Source of the DNA: Phalacrocorax aristotelis
Taxonomy: Eukaryota > Chordata > Aves > Suliformes > Phalacrocoracidae
Direction of reading: 5' to 3'
Length of the DNA: 64,000 nt
Assembly: GCF_949628215.1 (NCBI RefSeq)
Contig: NC_134278.1
Location: forward strand, 45,510,191-45,574,190
Under the pieces are notes generated by a model. It was not told where the DNA came from. It searched no databases and saw nothing but the letters and a program-made list of their open reading frames with translations. A program made the translations under genes and the position numbers. Of the stretch, positions 1 through 14,100 are shown in pieces (the stretch's first letter is position 1; each line of letters starts with the position of its first letter).

Positions 1-52
1 AAAAAAGTGTCTTGGTCAAAACTTCCCATTGATACCAATTAGTTTGGAACAG

Positions 53-112
53 ATCATGGAATCAGAGAATTGTTTGGGTTGGAAGGGACCTTTAAAAGTG
101 ATCTAGACCATA
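53..112 (-). mobile_element. CR1 LINE 3' tail fragment
   Basis: A short stretch reads as the reverse complement of the CR1 3' end: a degenerate ATTCTATG-type terminal repeat, then the hallmark GGTTGGAAGGGACCT block and a GATCTAG-like stretch. Only the last 60 bases or so are present, as is usual for 5'-truncated avian CR1 copies. It has no coding content. The call rests on recalled CR1 consensus features. Confidence 0.75.
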
Positions 113-3100
113 TGGCTCCCACCTAGATTTTAAAACTCATCAATTGCTGAGACCGGTTTGTTTGATTAAACACAATATTCTTGGTTAACACTAACACCTG
201 GAATCCTCTTGCACAGGACACTTCCAAAGGCAGTACATAATCATTGTGTTCCTTGTATAAAGGAAAAATGCTGGGGGGGGTGGGGTCCATTTGCAAAAAC
301 TCCCTGTACTTCCTACAGTACCAGTACAGCAATTTTGTTTCTCGGGAAGAACTCGTAGCCCTCATGCCCCAAAGCACGCATGAACCCTGGGGGTTGTACA
401 AGCTTTGCAGGTGCTCTGCAAGGGTGAATTGCTTTAACCTCAAAATTCATAAACTGAAAAGGCAATCCCATGTGTACCTACTTCTCTGCAGTGTTTAGAG
501 GCTTGGTTTGTATTTTTTAAAAAATCCTTAAAATAATTTTAAAAACCTTTAAATCTAGAAGATTAACAAAATAGAAGCACTATTTAAGGGGATGGATCAG
601 GTAAGGTAATCACTGAAGTCTCTCAGAGTGTAAAATAGGATTACACACCATTTCTTATTTTTTTCCTCTCTTGGACACTGCAGTATCTACCGCTGTAGTC
701 CTAAATTTAGCCAAACACCGCAATTATCAGATGTATTCAGCTGCAAAAGCTTTTGTCATTTTTGTGGTTGTCTGACGGTATACGGTTCAATCATAAAAGG
801 GCAAATGACAGCCGGGTGTACGAAATGAATTTTCTTCTTCTTACTGACATACCAGGGGAAGGCCCCCTGCTGTAATATGGAAAATCTTTTATGCAAAAGA
901 GCACAGCAACTTACAGTGCACAATCGCTATGCAGACTTTTGTTTGGGTATTTTTTCCCAATTCAGTTAAGGAAAGGGAAAAAAAGATGGCCTTAAAATCA
1001 CATTTAAAAGTTCAAAATTTATTTTAGCACTAGAGTATATTTACAGGTTTAAGGATATAGAGATTAAAATGCAATAATGCTGCACCTAAGTATGAACATG
1101 CCCTCTTAATCAACACTGTTTTTCTGGTGATCCTGAGCCCATTGCAGTGAATAGTTTTTCACACACAGCTGAAGCAAGGTGAGGGGCAGAAGGATGCTGA
1201 GTCCAGCAGGAAGCGGGCAGAGCCATCCCGTGTTGTGTCTACTAGAAAAACAAAGAGGAGGCTGTACATACATTTTAGGTATGCGTTTAGTATTTATACC
1301 AGTATTTCTGAGCATAATCCAAACATAAAACTGTACATAGAAAAATCAACCTTCCTGCAGGATTTAAGTAAAACTGCCTTTGGAATAAATAAACTCTCCT
1401 TTCTTTTCCACAAGTGTGACTTTAACACCTTCTGGCAATAAACAAAGGTCTTAAAGAGAGGGCATCATTCAGATTATCCACAATGCTTTTGAATGAAAAC
1501 AGGAATGATGTAAATGTTTATTATTCACCAAAAGATGCATGAAACCTGCCCTTTGGCTCACGTACACCGCTCAGCCGTACAAACCAAAGGTGGCAACTTT
1601 GAAGTGAGAAGACCTGCTCATTACCCTTTACACAGAGGCTGGCGGTGGGCACCATGGCAAAGCCTGACCCCAAAAGCGCTGAGCTCCTCCAGAAGAGGCA
1701 TGGGCTGAACGTCACTCTGCTCAGGCTCTGCTCCCTTCTCTCCCAGGTGCAGAGGCTGCCGGCAAGGCAGGCAGGCAGGTGTCGTGAGTGGCAGGGAGCA
1801 GTTCTGTCTGGCTGAGATGTGCGGCCACAGAGCCCCAGCTGGAGCCCTAGCACCACCACCACTGCCCCACACTTTCCACAACCGCAACTCCCTCCCAGGG
1901 GCAGCTTGGATATTCCCACAAGATGTGCTGAGTCTCCAGTTCCCCAATGGAGAGGTATTTGGAGGCTGTGAAGAAGCAGGCTCTCCATCAGGACTTTTAA
2001 TTTTTGCCCAAATGCTCTCAGGAGGAGAACACTCAACAAAAGAGTGAGGGGGTCCCTCTGAGAATGGTTATGAGTTGGAAAAGGGATTGCCTCCTTCTTC
2101 CTTTCATCATTCCCCATGCCTCTAAACTGTTGATGAAAAAGAAGATGGAGTGGGGTGGGACTTTCTTTCTGGAGTTTCTCAAGTCAGTGACTCTTCAGCT
2201 AAAGGGAAAATGGCCAAAACATTCAAGGTAAGCATATCACTGCAGAGCCTCATGGGCATGGCCGTGCCTCATGCACCCACACTCCCCCAGGGGCTGGCCT
2301 TGCAGACCCTGATCTCTCAGGGAGCTTCACAGGCTCCTGTCCTTGTCATGGTGCAGCTGCAGAGCAGGGAAATATGGTGTACAGAGGGAGATAAAGGCTT
2401 TAAATCCCCAAACTACACTTCCCATTAGGGATTGGCACAGCATTTCCAGATCAAATGTGGGGTCACCTTCAGCTGAAATTTTTCAGTTTTAACAAAAAAA
2501 ACACCCTTTTTTAAAAATAATCATCTATTTATGTGACAAATATTTCCCGGAAAAACATATCTGTTTTGTTTCCAATAATCAGTTAAGAATCCACATTTTT
2601 ACTGCAAAACAGTCTCAATGGACAATGTCTTTGAATTACTCACAGAAAACTGAATAAATCCCAATGGCAAGACATACTATGAAGAAATATTTAGTTCCTT
2701 AGGATAAAAATAAGCCCTTCAATAACCAATGGCTAAAATTCAGCCAAATTTGTCCCAGTGAGTGCAAATCAGCTACTGATTTCAGTGAACCTATGTCAAT
2801 TTACCCCAGGTGAAGTTCTGGCCCACTGAGCTCAGGGAAACAAAATGTCACCTTTACTTTCTAAACATTCTTTCTCAAATCGTATTCCCCTTGTAATAAT
2901 GTGCAGTGAGTGTTTAGCTCAACATGCCTCTTATAGTTTCTGTTTGGGAGATGATTTTTCTTTTTAATTTCTCTGTCAGGCACACTTATTGAAGCGCACA
3001 CACTTTAGACAGATGCAACCTGCAAAAAAGGTTTGAAAGACAGTGATTTATTTATGAAATTCCTGGTTGAGGGGGTGAGGTAAGCCACACGAAAATTTTA

Positions 3101-4759
3101 AAGCTGCTCACTACTGTAAGGCATGTATGTAATGTATGTAAAACATGGGGAGGAAAAGCACCAAGAATATTTGGGCACAGTGCCTGCACAGGGCAGAACT
3201 GCAGTGGGAGAGAAGGGGCAGCAGGTGGGGAAAAAGCTGTAAGGACAAGTTCGGCTCTGCCTTTAAATTCACTTTGCTACTTGGGGCCAGCAGCATTTAT
3301 TATATGGGCTTTATACATATGTCAAGTTTTTGTTCTTGTGTGTTTTGTGCTGTGTAGTCAACACAGCAATCAAACCTGAAACTCCATGGTGGGAGCAGAA
3401 CATAAATTCACTAAAAGAAAAGTCCCTGCACTAAAATGTTTTGCTGCTAACTCCTCTCTATGTCAAAATCCTTTGCTCTGAGTAAGAGGTGTTTTAAATA
3501 GTAGGCGACTCCCGACAAAGTGGGACAAAGAGACCCAGGACTACCGGCGTTCACTGGGGACACAATTATTTGGCTGCACAAGTTTGACACCACCTGTGCC
3601 AGTGGCCTGGGGTGAATGTGCTCTCTCTGCAAGAGGCTGCTCACTCTGGCACTGCAGAAGATGAGAGAGGCCGCAGATGTGCTCTGACAATGCACTCTGT
3701 GGCATTTTAAGAAGGACATCTCCCAGTCCATCTCCCATGGTTTGATGCCCCGATAACCAAGCTGGCTGAAGAGAAAGTACTTCCTAACCTTGGGCAAGCA
3801 GGTGACTGGGAGGAGGCAGCGGGAACACGCTGCCTTCCCACACCACCATGGGATCATGTGGAGACTGATTCACCACATCACCGTGAATCACCAGAGACTG
3901 TCCATACCTGCTGGAATTGGAGTAATTGGAGGTCATCAACGTGGAGAGGAAAAACACCAGTTTCATGCATGCTGCAGCTAACCAGTGCAACAACCAACCT
4001 GAATGATGGAAGAGAGAAGGATGCGGGGAACAGCAGCAGGAACTGGAGCTGGAGAGATGCCCCTGGATGGTACTGAGTCAGCCAGGGATATATCCAAAGT
4101 CTTTAAAAGGCATAGCCAAAGAAAATAAGTTTTTTATTTATTGGTCCTGTACCTAGCCGTGAGTGGGTGGCAAATTTTGAAGGCTTTTCAGCTGAAATGG
4201 TATTGAGAGGGAATTGTAGGGTTGAGGTGGTAGTGTGTGAACTAGCTGGTTTAGCGAGGACGGCCCATGCACAGAGACTGTCAGACTGCTGACACTGGCA
4301 AAGCAGGAGTCGTTGCAGTAAGGTGCAACAGCAGTCAGAAAGAGATTGGAGATGCTCTATATCTTGCTGAGGAGGAAAGGAAGGTTGTATTCAATAAGAA
4401 GGAGAGTGGGAGTTCAGCAGAGAGATTCAAGGTGTGAGGAGAAAGTGAGAGATGTGACATGAACAATCAGCTAGAAAGATGATCCTAACAGGGGTACTGG
4501 GACACATTGCCAAAGGCAGAGGTCACTGTCGCCACACAAAGGGAAAAAGCTATTTTGGTTATAAAATGAGGTTCTGCTCCACCATCTTCTCCATCTTCCT
4601 AGCACAGGGCATATAAAGCAACATCAAACCCCAGGGCTACAACATCAAACTCCCTCACAGGCCACCAGTTCCAGGATAAAGCAGAGCTGAATGTGTGCTT
4701 AAGAGAAAATTGAGCCAAAAATGACCAAGCGAACTAACACTAGACTAGACAAGCCCTTG
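113..4759. other. Intergenic DNA, no gene seen
   Basis: AT-rich non-coding sequence with scattered short open frames that lack codon structure or any recognisable domain. A block around 700-850 keeps several CpGs in AT-rich context and contains a perfect 12-base palindrome (CAAAAGCTTTTG, 744-755), so it may be a conserved regulatory element. A GC-richer patch at 1550-2000 leaves a 198-codon minus-strand frame that I do not believe is coding. Confidence 0.6.
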
Positions 4760-5190
4760 AGTCACAGAACCACAGACTCACAGAATGGTAGGGGTTGGAA
4801 GGGACCTCTGGAGATCATCTTGTCCAACCCCCCTGCTTGAGCAAGCACACCTAGAGCGGGCGGCACAGGAACACATCCAGGCAGGTTTTGAACATCTCCA
4901 GGGAAGGAGACTCCACAACCTCTCTGGGCAGCCTGTGCCACTGCTCTGGCACCCTCACAGGCAAGAAGTTTTTTCCAAATTCAGGTGGAACTTCCTGTGT
5001 TCCCTCTTGTGCCCATTGCCCCTTGTCCTGTCGTTGGGCACCGCTGAAAAGAGTCCGGTCCCATTCTCCTGACACCCACCCTTTAGATATTTATATGTAT
5101 TGGTGAGATACCCAAGCACTGGGGATCCCTGATTATTATAAGTATTGATGAGTCACCCAATTCTGCTCCAGCAGTGAGGAGTGAGGTCCC
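4760..5190 (-). mobile_element. CR1 LINE 3' fragment
   Basis: A clear minus-orientation CR1. Reading the plus strand, it begins with the reversed terminal repeat (CACAGAATGG), then GGTTGGAAGGGACC, the GATCATCTTGTCCAACCCCC-type segment, TCTCCAGGGAAGGAGACTCC and TCTCTGGGCAGCCTGT blocks, and the CCCCTTGTCCTGTC segment. It is moderately diverged. Past about 5085 a segment resembling TATTTATATGTATTGGTGAG is followed by a second, similar TATAAGTATTGATGAG segment, suggesting a small internal duplication. The 5' end is truncated, so no reverse transcriptase remains. Confidence 0.92.
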
Positions 5191-8100
5191 TTCTGCCCTC
5201 CAAAGGGAAGCACAGTGACTTAGGAGGCTACCAGTAGCCCTTTGCCAGAAAGGGGTTAGAAAAGGAGTCCTCATCTGCAGTGTAGGAACTATTGCTGGCA
5301 AGCTTACAGCTGAGGAAATTAAAGTTTCAGACCAGGTAAACCATATTTGTTGTGTCTTACGTTTCTCTATGCATTGTGGGAATGTTAGAGGGCAAGGTGA
5401 GGAGATGCCCGGTGCCGACAGTTGCTATATGGATGTACATAGGAAAAGGCAGTGTTAGTCAAGATGGGAGATGAGAAGAGTTTTGGCAGTGCCCACAGAG
5501 TAAATCTGAAAAAGAAGATATGGCAAGTGTTGGAGAGAGCCCCAGACTAGTGGGGTCAGGGGTGGAAAGGAGATGAGGGAAGAGGCATGGAGAGATATCA
5601 GATGTAAAAGATAACACCTCTTTCACCAAGGTACAATTTCACCAAGAATAAAGCCTTCTGAGCCATCACTTTGAATCTACATGTCCACCCTCCCCTAGTA
5701 AAACCATTAGACAGACAAGAATTAAGAGGAGAGAAATCACTCGCCTGCAAACAGCTTGCTGAAGACATGACATTCCTGAAGAAAAATGTACACAAGCGTA
5801 AGCAGCTTACAAGAACGAGCTATCTCACCCAGCTCACCCCCCACGAACACTATTAAATCCATGAAAATCAGAACAAGGAAATTGTCAGGGAGAGGCTGTG
5901 ATTAGCCAGGGTCTTGGCTAGAAAAATAGTTTATGAATTGTCATAAAAATTTAAAGCTCAACCTCACATTAGCTGCTGCAGTGTCTCTGCTCCCACCTAC
6001 AGTACAGTTCGTCTCCCTCTGTCTTTATCACTGACTGTGCCAGTGCAAGGGGGAAATCTTCTGAATGTTCCCCCAAAATTAAATGCTGAAACGGCATATC
6101 ATTATTTTTGATATTCAAATCTATTATTAATAAGCTATACACTACAAAAAGATTCTGAACATGAGTGATACATCTCATAATTCTGACCTATTAACAGAAG
6201 TACATGAGTCTCCCTGGACCAAAAAAAATAGTTGTTAAAAAAGATGAATCGCTTACTCAAATCAAAATAACATGACAGTTCCATGAAAGATTTCAAAATA
6301 AAAGTTAATAAGTTAATGGATTCATTTTACTGCTCCTAAGACACAGACAGACTATGCAGAACAGTCAGTCATCTTCATATTAAATAATATGAATCAACTA
6401 CTCCATCATTCTTGTATTAAGCAACAGGCAATAATACACTCCCTGATAGTGTATTAGGGCAAGGGTACCAGTAAGAGGACAAGGCCAAAGCACATTCTTA
6501 ATTTTCTTTGGAGTCAATGAGCACATACTTCAAGGGTGGCCTATACCTAAGTCTTACCCTGAATGCAGGGGCAGAAGCATCGCCCCAGCTAAGGGCCGCC
6601 ATTTAAGCCATCAAAACCCTTCTGCTTTGCAATTGCTCCTAATCCTTGTGGTTTGGGTGAGATTCTTCTCACCAGCTGACCTGTCATCCACCGCGTGGCA
6701 GAGTGCTGGGAGCCCCTGGTGTCACCTCTCCCGAACACCTCTCCCAGGAGAGAGTGCACTTCTCTCCAAGGATAGCTCATAGCTGCTAAGGGAGCCCTGG
6801 CGAGGGGCTTGAACGAAGCTGTTGGCTTTTCAGTGGTGAAAATGACAGGAGAGAAACACCACGTTCAACCTGTGATGGAGGAAAACATTTCTGAAAACTT
6901 TGATAAAAAAAGGATGGTTTTTCCAGTGTGAAGAGAGTAAAAATAAAATGACATTTCCCTGATACAAAAATAATTCTTCTGGCTTCTTCCAAGTGCTGTA
7001 GCCCAGAAATATTCCAGAGGAGAGGGGAGAGACTTGGGAAGAAGATTGCCTTTGGGGAGCGGTGGAGTGACTTTCTGCAGACCAGTGGAAGTCCTGCTCA
7101 GGTTTGGCTGCATTATGTGGGTTTGGTAATCAAAGTCTTTATATGCACAGGAGTTATTTTAATAAGAACAAGGGGTAACAAAAAAATATTCCGGTTGAAA
7201 GTGGGCTGCATTGTACAGGCATAAGGGATTTCATTACCTACTCAGAATAGATAGATGTGAGGGTTTTAATGTAGGAAATCAGGTGGTAAAAGGGTAGGAA
7301 ACAAATGATTTGTAGTTTCTGCCATTTAAGCATGAAAGGGGCACGTGAAGAGGCATTGATTTAAACCACACTAGGCTGAAGGGTGAGGACTATTCACACA
7401 AGTAAGGCTTTGGAGGACTGGGGTTGTAAACTGCAGCCACTTAAACAAAAGCCTGGGGCATCTTTTTCAAGAGTACCTAAGTCTGGTTTTCAAAAGGACC
7501 TTCCCCTCTTAAGTCACTTAGGATATATCTACCCCTTGGTTTATCGCGGGGCTTTGCCTCCCTCGCAGAGGGAGGGATGAGGGGGGCTGTGGCTCTGCAG
7601 GCTGCTGGTGTGTACCCGTGCGGGTGGCGTACCGGGGGCTGCATACTATCCCACATTTTTCATTCCCTCAGGCACTTTCCAAACTGTTACCTTAAGCCTG
7701 CAGCAGGCTTTCAGCAGAGGTCTCTTAGGCTTTAAGCAGCTTCTAACTGTATTTATGTGCTTTATCCCTTGAGTAGGATAAACAGGTTAGCAATTAACTC
7801 TAGCTTCCTGACCTCTAGCTGGATAACCAGATCTCTAATTATATTTTCAGTGGCAGTGAATCTCAAGAGTTGTGTGACACTAACTGAAAGTTTCCACTCC
7901 TGTGTAGCGTCTGCAGCTCTATGTGGAAATTGGCAGTCGAGAAAGTATTGGCAAAACAGAAAGCCAATTTTTCCCCTCCCTGGTACTTCTGCCTCCTCAG
8001 CGATTCCAGTCCTTCTACTCTGTTGGTTGGAAAATACTTACCCTGATAGGTGATTCCTGGTATGCCAGGCAGCTCACACTGAGAACCAAGGATTCTGAGA

Positions 8101-11100
8101 AATATTGTATTCAAAAATCCCTTTTATCTAATAGGATCCTTGTGGTAGAGAATATTCACAGGAGTCAAGAAACTGGAAAGCAATAATAAGACCCATGTCC
8201 TTTATAGGCTGTTTTCAATGGTTTCTCAATAGAGTGCTACATTGGGAGAAAGGGTGAGTTTATTTTTTTATACCGCTACAGAATTATTAGTTTTGAAAAA
8301 GGAAAAAAAAAAAAGAAAATAATTGTAACATACCACTTACTGTAGGAGCATTACTGACCTTTGGAAAGGTGATATAGTTGGAGGGGCAAGTCTGGAACTG
8401 GCAGAGCACATCTCAAAAACAGAGTATCTGGATGGCCTAATGCCAGAAGCTAACAGTGACAAAGCAGAGCAATTTGGAAAATCAGCTTGCTGTCATCCTG
8501 TATGCATGTAACTCTTGAAATAAAACAGTGATCTAATATAAAGGAAGTATATGGATTCACTCTGACAGCAATGCCAAGCATCCATTCTAAGCAAGTACCA
8601 CACACATTCTCTTTTTGAAAGGGGTAAAATACCCAGTAAATTAGCTATGTTCACATCTTCAGAAAGAGTGGTCTTTATACTGGTTTTATTATGTGATTTC
8701 CCACACTTTGTACAGAAAATGCGTGTAGGCATCTGACCCCACTTCTTACTTCATTGCCCATATGAATTACCCTTTCTGAAGACAGATGTGGAAGAACTGT
8801 TCGAGATCTGCATCAAACCAGGAGAAAAAAAACCCCACAACTTCTTACTTACATAGAACATGATACTTTGTTGTAATAGAAGCTTGTTTGGATTCACACC
8901 ACAAACACTTCCACACTTCAGACTCCTGTGCTGCAAATAGATTAGTTTGCAGAGCTGCACTGAATGTCCCTGCCATCAGGACGAATGGGTGTCTGGACAC
9001 TGGTAGATTCCTTCTCAAGAAGGTGGCAACTGAAGTAAGATGTGCACACCATGTGTGCCCTACAATAACTTACAAAAGTAAACACCAAGAGAAGAAAATA
9101 TGGTTCACACATCAGCTGGAAAGTTAATTATACAGGTCTTAGAAGATCCTAGCAAAGTGATTTTAGAAGTTTCATTTTGTTTCCCTCAGTAGAAAAGGAA
9201 TAGTGGCAGTGAACCAATTAGTTCCTGCTTAGATCTTTCCCTTCTCAGTGATTTCCTTGCTTCTCATGCTTTACCTCCAATTCTGTGCAGCAGGAGTCAG
9301 TGGGTTGCGCACCCAGCACCAGCCAAGTTCTTACTTTGCCTGCTCTATCACTACCACTCCTCCAAATAACAACATAACAACAAATAACAACTACAAAATA
9401 ATAAAATGATGACAAATGTTTTGTTGGTTGCGAAGCACTTAAGGGCAGCCCCCAGCACGTTTCAGACAGCCCACTACCAGCTCCAGGTAAGGTGGCCATT
9501 TCACTTTCTGGGTTGCCTATCTACAGAAGACGGTGGCGAGCAGGGAGACTACAAAACACAGCAGCATTTCATGGAAAGAGGAAAAGCAAATGTGCACCTG
9601 AGGCTATAAAGAAGGAGACCAGAGAAGAGGAGGAGAAGTAGCAGTGTTATCCCACCTATGCAGCCACCACATTTTTTGCTCCCCACAAACTCCTTGCTTG
9701 GCCTGCCTCATCTACATCATGTTAGAGCTTCTCCTTCAGACACAGAGGACCATTGTGTATGGCACTCGTGTTCTCCATGTGGGACGATGCAGACCAGGCT
9801 CCATGCTCCATGAGCAGCATTTTCCAAAGCAGCCAAGCATAACAACAGAATTGGGCCACAGAAGTTCACATCAAGAAGAGTATAAAGGAGAGTATAGAGA
9901 AGTCTCATCTGGCTGTTAGCTTTATGAGAAGGAATGGGAGGTAGTGGAGGGAAGAAATGGCTAACCCAGTTCATTGAAAAAGACAAGCCAAAAGCCAAAT
10001 TGAAGGGGGCCAGGGCAGGACTAAGGCTGAAAGAAAGAAACTTGTAACAAAGTTTACACACGCAGTGGCTCTGGAGAAGAGACGCCCAGTAAGCCTTAGC
10101 TGCTGGAAATACACATTTCCTGTATTTGTACAGAAAGAAACCAGTGTGATTGTGGTATGGAAAACACGTGAGGCATGTTCAAAGGGAGGTACACCTGAAG
10201 CAGTGTGGGGAAAAGAGGAAGAGAGGGGAGATCAACTGAAATTTTAATTGGTCTTATAATAATTTTTTCATGGAAAATTGCGGGACAATAACTTAAGGAA
10301 GGGCCTTTAACATCTAAATACACGGTATGGACAATATACCTAGGAGTCCGTGCATGTAAGATAGCTTAACAAAGGATAAAATATCAGGACAAAAGCACCT
10401 ATGAACTTCATGTCCATTCCTGTGTTGAGCATCCGGCCAATACAGTGCCTGCCTGGCTCACGTGGCACAGCCAGAGCCATGCAGCTGCCCAGCTGTCTTC
10501 CATGTAGACAGAGACAGCTGCATGAGGAACAAGAACACAGGAACAAAATCGTTGCAGAGCGCAGATTCAGGGCACAAACCATTCTGAGTGCTCTAAATAA
10601 AGGTTTAAAAGAAAAAAAAAAATATACTGTATAATTTATACCTCAGAGAACAAAAAGATGGGGATGATTCTGTCCTTCAGATGCCTGAAAGACTCCAAAT
10701 CAATCAAGAACAAATAAGTAGGCAGAGTATTCCAAGCTGAGCTTGAAGGGTAATGTGCAAAAAGAGCTGTTTCATGACTGAGTCTACCCAACAAGCGTGT
10801 TCTCATCCTTCCTAACCTGCTTCTGGGCTAAAAAAAGACCAGACATCCTTCCTGCTTCTGAAAGTTCTGCCCTGTTTTTGTGCTTGGCAGAGGTTAGAAA
10901 GGCTGAATTCTGCAACTGCCCAACCAACTGCGAACACTTTTTCTTCTGTAAAGCAGAGGCAGGGGATCCAGTGGTTGCCGTTGAGTAGCCAGCAATAATA
11001 GTGTATGCTCTCCAAGAAGCTTCGTCATTTCCCTGTCCCTATAATGGAAAATAATTGCTGCATGGGAGGGTTGGCTTTTTAATGGCAAGCAATATACATA

Positions 11101-14100
11101 CACAAACATTCAGATAGTCCAAAAATTAGTGCTAACCTCTTGGGCAGTTTTAGAGTTTTTTTTCCCCCTTTCCAGTTTGTGTGTTAGTTTTCACAATCCC
11201 ATTTTAAAAATCTCCTAGAAAACTAAAAGTGATCTACACCCAGGTTAAATCTAGCAATGAAAAATGGCATTCATGCATTGACATGATCCAAAGACGCCAT
11301 CACACATAATCACACTTTTAATGTATAATAAAACAATACTTCACACATTTATGGAGTGGAATAAAACCAATCTCTTACTGGTGCCTTTTAGTTTGGTTTA
11401 GTTTTCTGGAGAAATGATGGCTTAATAAGAGCCCTCCTCACAGAAAGCATACAGGTCTGAATTAGAAGTGTGAAACTGAATTTATGAAATAACCTTGGCA
11501 GTAAATAATAGCACATCTCAAACCAGGATTCATCACACACCTGTGTGTTAGGGAATGGAAGTCAGCTTCATCACATTTAGAGTATCAATCACTCCCAGGA
11601 TGCAAATTCCATGAGATACAGAAAGATTACTTTACATAACCCACAGAAAGTAGTTGAATCAATGTAATAAAAGCTTCAGCACAGCGTTGTACAGCCTACA
11701 AGTGTCCTTAAGAACACACTTCTTTTCATCATTTTACATGTGAACAGAAGTATGGTATGTAGACAGATGTGCTAGCTTGTAGCTGTGGCCATATTAGGCT
11801 TCGTTCAAAGATTTATTTAAAGGTTTCAGTAATGATCGTTGACTCTCTTGGTCAGAAGAAGTCTCTCCTTCCTTCAAATTAGCAGCAAAAATGCCATGGC
11901 CTTTACTAAGGGTGGGTCTTCCACCCTAAGCATATTTTTAGTGCTCTGCTTCTTTCCGACAACCTCTGGCATTCCTGAGCAGTGCCCAAAAGAGGCTCAG
12001 CCAGCAGGACATACAGCTCCATCCACATGTGTCTACCCTCCTCACTGGGACTACTGCTTACTAAGTGTCCCCAAGGAATGGAGATGACTTCATGGACTGC
12101 TGCTCTCCGTAGACCTGCCCCTGTCTGTTCCTGCATAGGCACCCAAATGAAACATCTGCATTTCCAAGCAGCCCAGCATCCAGTAGCTAAGCTCTTCTGA
12201 AAACCCAGCCCCTGGGTGAGGTGTATACATAAAGTCAAATTCTTTTAAAACCTCTGTCCCAAGAGGTTGGCCAAACCCTTCTGAACCGCTGTCCTCGGTG
12301 GCCGTGCTGGGTGCTGAGGCAGGGGGAGCTGGCACAGCAGTCAGCCTGGACGCCCACCGCTTCACTGCAGTCTGTGCGGCAGGCAGAAAAGTAGCCAGGT
12401 GTTCTGCTGTGGAAGGCAAACACCACAGCCAGAAGGAGACAGACTGTTTTTTTTCCTTCACTACGTAATATAATACTTAGGTTCCATTTATGGTACATAG
12501 GGTCTCCTACTTACTCTGTTATTTGGTAAAACTGTGTATTACAGTAAAGCCCTGTATCATGTATATAGCAAGTGATTTCTGACACCAGGATACCTTAGAA
12601 AAAAAGATGCATATGAAATGCGTAGGGAGAAAAATGAAGATCTCTTTTTTTATTATTCTCATGTATTTTAGTGTCATCAAAAAAAACACCTATACATGAA
12701 ATCATAAATCTTAAAGCTCATTTTATATGCTTTTTATCTATTAAACTGAACTGTTTACCTTCAGTTTCTTATTTTATTCCTTTTGAAAAGAGATTAATGT
12801 AAAAAAGTTTTAAAATGAGGCATTCCACTTCTACTCATTTTCTATTGCACTATTTATTACTGCTTTGAGACTGCAGAAAAGAAAAAGGATGCAAATGGCA
12901 CTTTATTTGGTAAGTCTTTGGGTCAAACTCAGCTGCCTACCATGCTGATCAGGTTTCCTTTTTTTAAGTTTGGCAAGGGCTAGATATAACCCATCTTCAT
13001 ATTAGATTTTGGAATACAATCCTTGTTATCTAAGCCCATCTACACCTGTCAGCATACAGCTTTCTGTCTTTTTTTGGGGTTTTGTTTTTTTTTTTTAGAT
13101 TTACACATACAATCCCCACCCTAACTGATGTATAAAACATCAGGGTAAAAGATAATAAACTTGTTTTGCCTGCATAAGCATTTTAAAGTGAACTGTTTTT
13201 TATTTTATGGGGGTATCTTTTTACTTAAAGAAAAAAACATTGGGAACAGTTAAAATGTTATGTTTAACACTGACTTACTATTTAGCTTTTTATAGCTTCA
13301 AATCCTAAACAGCATGCTGAAGAATTACTGAAGAGGAACAAGAGCTCTTCCAGCGTGAGAGCAATCAGATTCAGGCAGCGGTTCTGCAAAGCCTGCGAGG
13401 GGGTGTGGGGCCGGAGAGCTGGGGAGATCTGGGTCCTGCAGTCACATCCAGAGCTAACCAAAGTCACTGCCAGGCTCAGTATAACCCAACTGGAAGTCTC
13501 AATTCAGAAAAAAAAAAAAGCCTTACAGACGTGCTTAATTCAAGGCACATCACATCACCGGCATCATCCACCTGCTGGAAATTAGGCACATATCTAAATC
13601 TTGAGAGGAGCGCAGCACTCGTTGCTATTACATTTCCACTGGGGCGGGGGGCCGGGGGAGGACGTGGGGGCTGCACTCGAAAGCGCAACGGCAACATTCA
13701 TAACAGCCTTCATTCCTCTGCAATAATTCTTCTTCCTATGTTATACAGAACAGTCATTTAATATTTGTTTCTAGGTAATTAATTTTGGAAATGCTCTTCA
13801 TTAAAATTGAACAGATCGCCATGTGTTCTGCATGTACTGCAGGAACCCGGGTAACCTGGGGCTTATGCTGTGCAAAGATGGAGATAGTGGAGCTATAGGT
13901 AAGATGGAGAGAATGCAGATTTATAAGATTATTTTTAAAATGTGAATGAACCGACAAACCTCATTTTCCTTGGTGCAGCAATGGTTCGTCTCTACTTAAA
14001 AATTAGTAGATGCAGAACAGTCTGTTGAATATTCAGTGTGCAACCAGGACTTCTGCCTTTGCTGTGCCCTCACTGGAAATTATGAAGCGTATAAGGCCAG

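Noticed and set aside
1521-2117. 198-codon minus-strand frame
   Set aside because: No homology recognised, no splice or promoter context, ordinary composition for a chance frame in a locally GC-richer patch. It cannot be excluded as a fragment of an unknown repeat.
3540-4060. Possible transposon fragment
   Set aside because: Moderate GC and some phrase-like similarity to retroelement flanks, but no diagnostic CR1 or LTR block could be identified.
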